From assembly GCA_964354375.1 (NCBI GenBank), contig CAYGZQ010000099.1:1-9750 (forward strand): 9,750 bases of DNA, in the 5' to 3' direction. Origin of the DNA: CAYGZQ01 sp964354375 [NCBI: uncultured Planctomycetota bacterium] (GTDB lineage Bacteria; JAJVIF01; JAPKYR01). Shown piece by piece: positions 1-5,770 of this stretch (position 1 is its first letter; each line of letters opens with the position of its first letter). The notes below the pieces were generated by a model. It did no database searches, was not told the origin of the DNA, and was given only the letters and a program-made list of their open reading frames with translations. The translations under genes and the position numbers were made by a program.

Positions 1-1249
1 GATCGGGATCATAGGAAGCGGCCGCGTTGAATTCGATCAAGGCGGGGGACGGGCCGATGTACGGCATGGGCGTGAGGAGCTCCAGGGCACAAACGGGCGG
101 ATGGTTGACCCACTCCAGGATGTATATCTTGTCGGCCAGGGCATCTGTGACCATTACTCGATGGTCGTCAATTTCACAGATGAACCAGGGCGTGAACCCC
201 GGCGGCGTGACGGCATAGTCAACAAAGTCTCCGCACGTATCTGTTACAATCAACGGGAATTCCCAAATCCTGTCATAGCTTACGAGTGACAAATACATGA
301 AGCCCGGACATTCCTCGCTGATAAAGGCACGTGATACGCCCGATTCATGACCGTCAAGGTATTCCACTCGGATCGAGTCCGCGACTGCCCCTGTCTCGGG
401 ATCAATAAGCCATATCGCATCACCATACTTCGGATCCTCAGAGTCTGAGTACAAGGTCACGCCAAAAAGGGCAACAAAGGACTCATCCCATATCTGCAAG
501 TCGTTGGTCAGAGGCCAATCTGTATAGTTGCTCGGAATCTCAGCAATCTTAGTAAACGTATCTAATGCGATAACATCCGTCGTGCTCTTGGGCTCCTGAT
601 CATCGTCCTCCCAATATTGCTTTTGGCAAGACACCAGTAAGGCATCATCGTTCCAAAGACATATGGTCTGCGGCCACGCGCGGACGGAGCACGTGCGAAG
701 AACGTTGCCGGAAGCAATATCAACCTCCATGACAAGCCCGCTGTTCTCAGAAGCTTCCTCCGGGGTATTCACATCCTCATCCGTAGTCAGTGCGCAGACG
801 TACAGTCGCTCTTCGTCTCCTGAAATGGCAATTGCGCCGATACCGTATTCCCATGGCAGATCGATGGTATCTGTGAACTGTTGAGCGGCACAGTCAAACG
901 CCACAATCCCAGTATCAACGCCGGTTCCCGAGGAGGAATCATATGTGCAATAAATAAGACCGGTGGATGTGGGACCGACCGCGTCCACTATTCCGTATCC
1001 CGAAAAAGTCTCTACTGACCATAACCCAGGCTGATCCTCGGAAAGAAGGATCAGGCCTTCGAGAAACCCGACTATCCAAAATCTGCCTGATTGCGCATCA
1101 GGCAATATGCGCGAAGGTGAGACGGCTAGTGAGAACTCCTTGTTGACAAGCAGTTCAGCCCTCAAGGGCATGGTGCGGAGCGAAAATAGGAAGCATGTCG
1201 CAAGGAGAAGAACCGGTACGGAACAGGGACAAGATCTTTTGGGTCGCAT
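1..1249 (-). CDS. Secreted beta-propeller-like protein entering a PKD-like domain (partial, 3' end outside window)
   Basis: An open frame runs without a stop from the ATG at 1249 to the left edge, giving 416 residues of an incomplete protein. Residues 1-31 look like a Sec signal peptide (basic start, hydrophobic VPVLLLATCFLFSL core, likely cut after PLRA). Residues about 35-380 have repeated short strands with phrases such as LYVCAL, VMEVDIASGNVLRTCSV and IWLIDPETGAVADSI, as in YNCE/YVTN-type beta-propellers that recite stored values. From about 382 the chain reads NHPPVCALEL and then ALIEFNAAASYDPD, the typical opening of a PKD (Ig-like) domain. GGAGG (1257-1261) sits 7 bases before the ATG and supports the start. 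It follows the caspase-like lipoprotein gene by 36 bases on the same strand, so the two are probably co-transcribed. Expected outside the cytoplasm, perhaps in binding or adhesion. The exact function is unknown and the propeller call is by eye. Confidence 0.85.
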   Translation of the reverse strand, partial: MRPKRSCPCSVPVLLLATCFLFSLRTMPLRAELLVNKEFSLAVSPSRILPDAQSGRFWIVGFLEGLILLSEDQPGLWSVETFSGYGIVDAVGPTSTGLIYCTYDSSSGTGVDTGIVAFDCAAQQFTDTIDLPWEYGIGAIAISGDEERLYVCALTTDEDVNTPEEASENSGLVMEVDIASGNVLRTCSVRAWPQTICLWNDDALLVSCQKQYWEDDDQEPKSTTDVIALDTFTKIAEIPSNYTDWPLTNDLQIWDESFVALFGVTLYSDSEDPKYGDAIWLIDPETGAVADSIRVEYLDGHESGVSRAFISEECPGFMYLSLVSYDRIWEFPLIVTDTCGDFVDYAVTPPGFTPWFICEIDDHRVMVTDALADKIYILEWVNHPPVCALELLTPMPYIGPSPALIEFNAAASYDPD

Positions 1250-1285
1250 GATGCATCCTCCGATTCGGCTTTGGGCCAGTCGGCA

Positions 1286-4200
1286 TCAAAGTATCTTGGC
1301 TCTCCAATCATGGCGGTACGAAGAGCCAAAGTTGTGGAGAATCCAGGTCTCATCACTCGAGACGCAAATTGCGTTCTGCATGAGCCCCCCAGAATTCCAG
1401 GTGCAAGTTTTGATATAATAGATCGCCGCCTCCATCCAGGCAATGACGACCTTCTCCCGAGGTTTTGTCGTGCCCAGGGCACGATCCCAGTGGTTACTAT
1501 CGTACCCTCCCGTTGAGCTTGTAAGGCATTCGCTGAATTTGGCCGTGAACACGCCCATGTTGGGAAAAGACCTCTCTAAACCTCCGAATCCGCACACGGT
1601 CGTTATGCTTGTTTGCTTCGGAGTCTGGCGCCTGATGATATATTCCCAATCGTCGAAGCCAAGCTTGATGCCTTGCTTGCGATAGTTTCCCCTGTTCAAT
1701 CCGTAGCACGCCACCAGGGCGATCCATTCGGTATCTGACCCGAGGGGGCAGGCATCCCTCAGCGTATACGGTGTGATGTATGCTTCGGAGCCCTGTGGCG
1801 AGAGGCCGGGCTGCGTAGGCCACCATGAGAATTGGAAAATGTAATGGTCGCAAGTAGGGTCCGGAGGGATCGATAGGTATGTCGAAGGACCGCCGTGGCA
1901 GAACATGAACGCGATGTCAGGCATGCTTTGCACGGGCAGGGTTGCCTTCCTGTCGCTCACGGTTGCCTCGATGACCTCCTGGCCGACGTTCAGCACGCTC
2001 TGCATGTAGTTCTGTTGTCCGTCTTCCCCATCGTAGTTATCGAGTGCGAAGTAGCCACGATTCTCGCCGTAATGTGCGCCTGGTACGACCCATTCTCGCA
2101 TCTGGGCAAGATTCCACTGCCACCAAGGATCTTCAGGGTCGTTAGCTACTAACCTGGAGTAATCGGGGTCTGCATCGTGGTTGCTGACATACAGAAGCGG
2201 AGTGCTAAACTCTACAGTAGGGGGATACGGCGATGACGTCTGGGAATCTGTAATCCTGATGTTCGGAATACCGCTCTGAGGAACGCCAATGATAGCCGGG
2301 TTATACATGTGGTCTCCCCGACCATAGACGTAGTAGACGTAAGGCGGCTCTGAAATCCACAGGCCGCAATTGAAGTCGGCCACTATCTCATTGCGGTTTG
2401 GATCGTCTTGAGCCAGTTCGTAGAGATATACGCGGATGGAATCGGGATTGGGTTGCTTATCGTAAGGCGCGGTCACCGTTACCTCTATCCTGTAGTCTTG
2501 TGCGTGATCGCTCAGAAGCGCATACAGAGGGAGCTCTTCGTTTGAGGTCGGCCTGTGTACGACGAAACCGTCTCCGGGATGGGTATCTGATAGCCGTGCA
2601 TCCGGCGCAACATGATTAGAGTCCCATGGCGTGAAATCGTAATGGCATTCGTCATCCCAGAGACTGGGGTCCGGATATCGGTCGCCGCGGAACATGAGGT
2701 TAAGTACCAGCCTGTTTTCCACGAAGCAGTCGTCGTGAAACGTGAGCCCACAGACAATCAGCCTTGCGCGGACCTGGAACTCATGATCCTCCAGTAGCAC
2801 GGTGAAGGACGGACCGGTCCAGGATTCCTGCGTTATGACGCTCTCGAACTCATGGTTTTCAAACTTTTCCTGATACTGTTCCTTGTTAAGCTCATTCCAT
2901 CCTCCCTGTCCGTTGTCCTGCAGAACAAACCACTGGATCAATTCCCCGACCTCGGTCAAGTTGAATAGCTCATCAACGCCCGTCATTGCGGCCTCGAATA
3001 CGATCGTGTCGTCTTTTAAGAACTGACACCTGTCGTCCGGAGTCTCTCCGCAACCGGACGGCTGGACTATCTCAAGGTCCGGAATCGCAGTGATGAACTC
3101 CGGGCTTCGGCGCCAGTTGTTAATGTCGTCGGTGGTCCTGAGACGGAAGCTCGAGATGTCGCCGTTCAGGAGAGCGCAGTCCACCGGAAGAATCCACACT
3201 GAGAATTCGCCCTTTTCGTCCCCGTCGGTCGGAAGCCGCATGGGTACGATCTGCTCGCCGACCGGCACAGGCCAATATTCCTCTGTGAGCTCGTCGGGGG
3301 CGTACGGGCTGACGTCAGCGTAGAAGAGATGCTCGGCCATTTCGTCATCCGCGTAGTTCTGCCCAAGATATGTGTAGTCTCCGGCGAGGAATTTGTTGAT
3401 ATAGCGCCCCTGATCCGACGGCTTGTCCTGAGCGCGAACCACGACCACCAACTCGTCATCGGCAACAACACACCCGACATTACTCCAGTAATAGAGCCAG
3501 AAGTCCTGCTGGCTGATGACCAGAGCGCCGTTCGACTTGTATAGGTTGCCTCTCTCGACGAGATCGGCATAGAGACTGGCGATATACGGGTCCGAGGACT
3601 GATCTAACTCCGAGCCGAGCAAGACATCGATCCCTCCGTAGGGATCTTCGATATTGTCGCCGAAGAACGGAGGATCGTGGTCCACGAATATCGGGCCATC
3701 ATCGAATCCTTCACCGTTCCATGAGCCTTTGGATTTGAAATACGCCGGTATCTCGGGATCGCACCAGTTGCCGTCCACCTCGAATGACCACCACCCATAA
3801 CTGCACCAGCTCGGGGGGTAGTAACTGTGATCTCTCTCATAGAACACCAGTTGCCAGGCGAACTGCCCGTTTCCGAAATACGGCTCCGACTGACTGGCAT
3901 GCCAGACTGTGTCATACTCAGCATTCCAGGAATTCAGAGGGTCCAAGTGCCCTTCGGCAACCCAGTTGTGCCGTGCGATAACAAGGTTGTAGCAATTCCG
4001 CCAGGGATACCACAAGGGAGGCCAGCCCATGACTGGGATCGGGACCTCGGTATTGAAGACAGCTCTTGGCTCGCTGTCGCTTGATTCCAAAGAATGCCGC
4101 TCAATGAACCAATCGAGGTCGGGATCACAATGTCCTTCTGACCTATGCCCGTATATGGCGCCCTCCTCACAGCCCGGCCCGCTCTGCGCTGAGCGAGACT

Positions 4201-4981
4201 CGGAATCACTGTCCTTATCAGCCTCCGGCAGCAGTTTGCCGACGACGTCACCGAGCAATGACTCAAATCTGACCACAGGCGAGGAGCCGTCAGGGGGTAG
4301 CCACGACATGTCATCGACTGACAGCGGGTCCGCCATCCCCAGCGCCACCGTGCGGTTGTCGGAGAGCATCTCAACGCTAACCTTGTCGGTGCTGAATTTC
4401 TCGCACGTCCATCTGGTCAGGTCTCCAAGCTGGGATGCGGGCATTTTTCTCGACAGCGTTGCGTAAACCTTGCCATCTTCCCCGATTCCCACCTGCATGA
4501 AAGGCGGCGAATCCACTACCACAAATGAAAATGTCCGGTTGTCGATGCCGACCGCTGAACCGGCGTGAACCTGAACATGATGCATTCCTCGACCCAGGCC
4601 CGCAATCTGAGCAGTCAGTGTTTTCCCTGTGCAATCAAAGGGATAAGGCTCACCATCCACCGTAAGGTTGACAGTGCCGTCGAATTCGTCGGCGTTCGTA
4701 CCCCAAAGGCTTGCGGCAAACGTTATGGATGCAGCGACAGTCGCGGGATAATGTCCCCAGCCTTCCTCGAGCAAATCCGCCGGCTCAGTGATCATCCAGC
4801 GGAGTTTCGGAACGGCGGGCTTCGCGGGCTCGCCGGAGCCGCCGCGATCAAGAAACAGACTCGGGGCAGCGTTATCCGTCAGCGACGGCAAAGCCGGACT
4901 CCCGCCCCCTTGGCAACCGCACACAAGAAAAGTGCAAACCCCGATGAAGAGAGTTAAGCGGAGAACCAGCACTATCCTCAT
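1286..4981 (-). CDS. Large lipoprotein with C-terminal clan CD (caspase/gingipain-like) peptidase-like domain
   Basis: A 1231-residue protein from the ATG at 4981; GAGGAG lies 7 bases upstream. An in-frame TTG at 4996 would add five residues but overlaps that ribosome site. Residues 1-23 are a signal peptide ending VCGC, so Cys23 is the probable lipid anchor. A Gly/Pro/Ser-rich linker follows. Residues about 62-156 look Ig-like (TVNLTVDGEPY, GMHHVQVHAG, TFSFVVVDSPP). Around 250-270 is a Ser/Asp-rich linker, then about 700 residues rich in Asp, Trp, Tyr and Cys that I do not recognise. Near the C-terminus a hydrophobic strand leads into His1029-Gly (FMFCHGG), and 63 residues later another leads into Ala-Cys1092 (WIALVACYGL). 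This is the order and setting of the catalytic dyad in clan CD peptidases. The tail (TTVCGFGG, then KVVIAWMEAA) also recalls the DUF6345 family, from memory only. First gene of a two-gene operon with the PKD/propeller protein. Peptidase activity is inferred, not shown. Confidence 0.9.
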   Translation of the reverse strand: MRIVLVLRLTLFIGVCTFLVCGCQGGGSPALPSLTDNAAPSLFLDRGGSGEPAKPAVPKLRWMITEPADLLEEGWGHYPATVAASITFAASLWGTNADEFDGTVNLTVDGEPYPFDCTGKTLTAQIAGLGRGMHHVQVHAGSAVGIDNRTFSFVVVDSPPFMQVGIGEDGKVYATLSRKMPASQLGDLTRWTCEKFSTDKVSVEMLSDNRTVALGMADPLSVDDMSWLPPDGSSPVVRFESLLGDVVGKLLPEADKDSDSESRSAQSGPGCEEGAIYGHRSEGHCDPDLDWFIERHSLESSDSEPRAVFNTEVPIPVMGWPPLWYPWRNCYNLVIARHNWVAEGHLDPLNSWNAEYDTVWHASQSEPYFGNGQFAWQLVFYERDHSYYPPSWCSYGWWSFEVDGNWCDPEIPAYFKSKGSWNGEGFDDGPIFVDHDPPFFGDNIEDPYGGIDVLLGSELDQSSDPYIASLYADLVERGNLYKSNGALVISQQDFWLYYWSNVGCVVADDELVVVVRAQDKPSDQGRYINKFLAGDYTYLGQNYADDEMAEHLFYADVSPYAPDELTEEYWPVPVGEQIVPMRLPTDGDEKGEFSVWILPVDCALLNGDISSFRLRTTDDINNWRRSPEFITAIPDLEIVQPSGCGETPDDRCQFLKDDTIVFEAAMTGVDELFNLTEVGELIQWFVLQDNGQGGWNELNKEQYQEKFENHEFESVITQESWTGPSFTVLLEDHEFQVRARLIVCGLTFHDDCFVENRLVLNLMFRGDRYPDPSLWDDECHYDFTPWDSNHVAPDARLSDTHPGDGFVVHRPTSNEELPLYALLSDHAQDYRIEVTVTAPYDKQPNPDSIRVYLYELAQDDPNRNEIVADFNCGLWISEPPYVYYVYGRGDHMYNPAIIGVPQSGIPNIRITDSQTSSPYPPTVEFSTPLLYVSNHDADPDYSRLVANDPEDPWWQWNLAQMREWVVPGAHYGENRGYFALDNYDGEDGQQNYMQSVLNVGQEVIEATVSDRKATLPVQSMPDIAFMFCHGGPSTYLSIPPDPTCDHYIFQFSWWPTQPGLSPQGSEAYITPYTLRDACPLGSDTEWIALVACYGLNRGNYRKQGIKLGFDDWEYIIRRQTPKQTSITTVCGFGGLERSFPNMGVFTAKFSECLTSSTGGYDSNHWDRALGTTKPREKVVIAWMEAAIYYIKTCTWNSGGLMQNAICVSSDETWILHNFGSSYRHDWRAKIL

Positions 4982-4988
4982 TGCCTTG

Positions 4989-4994
4989 CTCCTC
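4989..4994 (-). promoter_or_regulatory. Ribosome binding site that sets the start of the large lipoprotein
   Basis: GAGGAG is followed by a 7-base spacer and then ATG at 4981. It overlaps the alternative TTG at 4996, which therefore is unlikely to be the start. The genes starting at 1249 and 9568 show the same GGAGG plus 7-base spacing. Confidence 0.75.
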
Positions 4995-5017
4995 AAGGAA
5001 TTGATCTAGACTAATCA

Positions 5018-5047
5018 AACATAAACTCTAAACAAACATTCTGTCAA
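5018..5047 (-). promoter_or_regulatory. Sigma-70-type promoter for the caspase-like lipoprotein operon
   Basis: On the minus strand a perfect -35 TTGACA (5042-5047) is separated by 18 bases from TATGTT (5018-5023), a 4/6 match to the -10. Transcription would start near 5010, leaving a leader of about 30 bases before the ATG at 4981. Immediately downstream of the -10 is a small inverted repeat, TTGAT (5001-5005) and ATCAA (5014-5018), that could be an operator but is short enough to be chance. The AT-rich stretch stands out from its surroundings. The call rests on sequence pattern only. Confidence 0.55.
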
Positions 5048-5097
5048 GAGCAAATACACATTTTTGGAAGTAAGTAAACGCGGACTTACATCTGCGA

Positions 5098-5262
5098 TCA
5101 TAGACCCTTCCGCTTCCGCATTTTCATGTCGAGCCTGTACACGAACGCGAGCACCTCGGCGATCGCGACATAAAACTCCTCCGGCACCTCCTGCCCGAGC
5201 TCAAGGACATACAGGCTCCGCGCGAGCGCCGGGTCCTCGTGGACATGCACGTTGTGCTCGCA
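5098..5262 (-). pseudogene. C-terminal remnant of a small FlhB-like (FlhX-type) protein
   Basis: The last 53 residues of this frame match the C-terminal cytoplasmic domain of FlhB/YscU export-gate proteins and the small stand-alone FlhX proteins. It begins EHNVHVHEDPALARSLYVLE, continues with LGQEVPEEFY and ends AIAEVLAFVYRL plus a basic tail. Intact FlhX-type proteins are usually about 90-110 residues, with an upstream strand containing an A-V-A-L-x-Y type motif that is absent here. The frame stays open upstream to an ATG at 5584-5586 (162 codons), but those residues bear no FlhB likeness and lie antisense to another recognisable fragment. The 5' half therefore seems to have been lost at a rearrangement near 5250-5262. 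No other flagellar or secretion gene is in the window. A short expressed protein from an internal start cannot be excluded. Confidence 0.6.
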
Positions 5263-5454
5263 CGGATCGACATGACCCAGAACATCTATACGGTCTGGGT
5301 CGACGATCAGAAATACCTTGACAATGTGAGCTGCGGAAGCCAGGTCGCTCACGATTCCTTCACGCATTTCTTCGTGGGAGTCTGCAACTTCACGTGAGAC
5401 GGCTCTAACAGCGTCATCTACTACGATGACGTCTGGCTGTACTGGGAGTACTAG
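5248..5454 (+). pseudogene. Broken C-terminal fragment of a concanavalin A/LamG-like surface protein
   Basis: Reading plus from 5248 gives HVVLARIDMTQNIYTVWVDD, then DSFTHFFVGVCNFT, a TGA at 5395-5397, and DGSNSVIYYDDVWLYWEY ending at TAG 5452-5454. The phrases 'hVV..iDm....YtVwvD' and 'viYyDDVwlY' are typical of the last strands of jelly-roll (LamG/concanavalin A-like) domains of secreted bacterial proteins, and the same frame resumes after the TGA. A CGA-to-TGA or CAG-type change would explain the stop. No start codon with a ribosome site and no N-terminal part is present, and the likeness stops where the FlhB-like remnant begins on the other strand. It is read here as a dead fragment carried in by a rearrangement. 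Family assignment is by eye. Confidence 0.5.
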
Positions 5455-5499
5455 GGCGAAGAACCTGCTGAGAGAGCAATACTGTGGGGGCAGGCGTTC

Positions 5500-5620
5500 C
5501 GGCGGAATCCCGAGCCCATTGCCAAGAGACCCGCTTTCAGGGATAATCTGACCTCGGCCGGTTGTTCTGCGACCGGCCGTAAACATGTGCTTCGGCTCGC
5601 TAAAGCCAGGCGTCTGGTCC
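5500..5620 (+). promoter_or_regulatory. Candidate structured leader RNA of the transporter, ydaO (c-di-AMP riboswitch)-like
   Basis: Several blocks follow the order of the ydaO/c-di-AMP riboswitch as I remember it: GGAATCC (5504-5510), GAGACCC (5526-5532) pairing across GCTTTCA with GGGATAATC (5540-5548), a strong variable hairpin (5555-5579) followed by TAAAC, CTTC (5590-5593), and GCTAA then CCAGGCG (5599-5612). The total length (about 112 bases) is near that of the family. The downstream gene is a KimA-like potassium transporter, a classic ydaO target. Against it: the usual C-rich block before GCTAA is shortened, I cannot form a good closing P1 helix, and about 150 bases separate it from the start codon. 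It may be a diverged or degenerate member, another structured leader, or chance. Confidence 0.25.
5555..5579 (+). repeat. Perfect 8-bp inverted repeat (hairpin)
   Basis: CGGCCGGT (5555-5562) and ACCGGCCG (5572-5579) are perfect complements around a 9-base loop. There is no T-run on either side, so it is not a classical intrinsic terminator. It sits where the variable hairpin of a ydaO-type leader would be. Confidence 0.75.
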
Positions 5621-5770
5621 CTGAATCACTCGATTCGGCCGATTTGAGGCCCAGGAATCGATGCCCTCGACCCCCCAACTGACATAGTATTGATGAAGCG
5701 GACACCGGGTGATTTCACGATACTCGGCGCTATTCCCGGCTGATGGTTTCGAACAAAGGGTCTCGATTAA

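Larger units (their letters stand above)
5455..5770. other. 316-base stretch without a recognisable gene, rich in hairpins
   Basis: No convincing protein is seen on either strand. The long minus frames through here are antisense to the transporter or extend the FlhB-like frame without family likeness. The stretch holds the candidate leader RNA (about 5500-5620) and further small palindromes (TCGGCCGA at 5635-5642). No clear sigma-70 promoter for the transporter was found. Confidence 0.6.

Noticed and set aside
1162-1482. 106-codon minus frame overlapping both operon genes
   Set aside because: It is out of frame with both genes, lacks domain features and is explained as a shadow of the ends of the two real genes.
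4982-4996. TTG start at 4996 for the large lipoprotein
   Set aside because: It overlaps the GAGGAG ribosome site, which is ideally spaced for the ATG at 4981.
5098-5586. A full 162-residue FlhB-like protein
   Set aside because: Only the last 53 residues resemble FlhB. The first 109 have no likeness to the family and are antisense to a recognisable surface-protein fragment.
5570-5650. c-di-GMP-I (GEMM) riboswitch, suggested by GTAAAC and CGCTAAAGCC
   Set aside because: The obligatory GCACAGGGCAAACC start and the GATAGCC-GGTT 3' half are missing, and the motif would overlap the better ydaO-like match.
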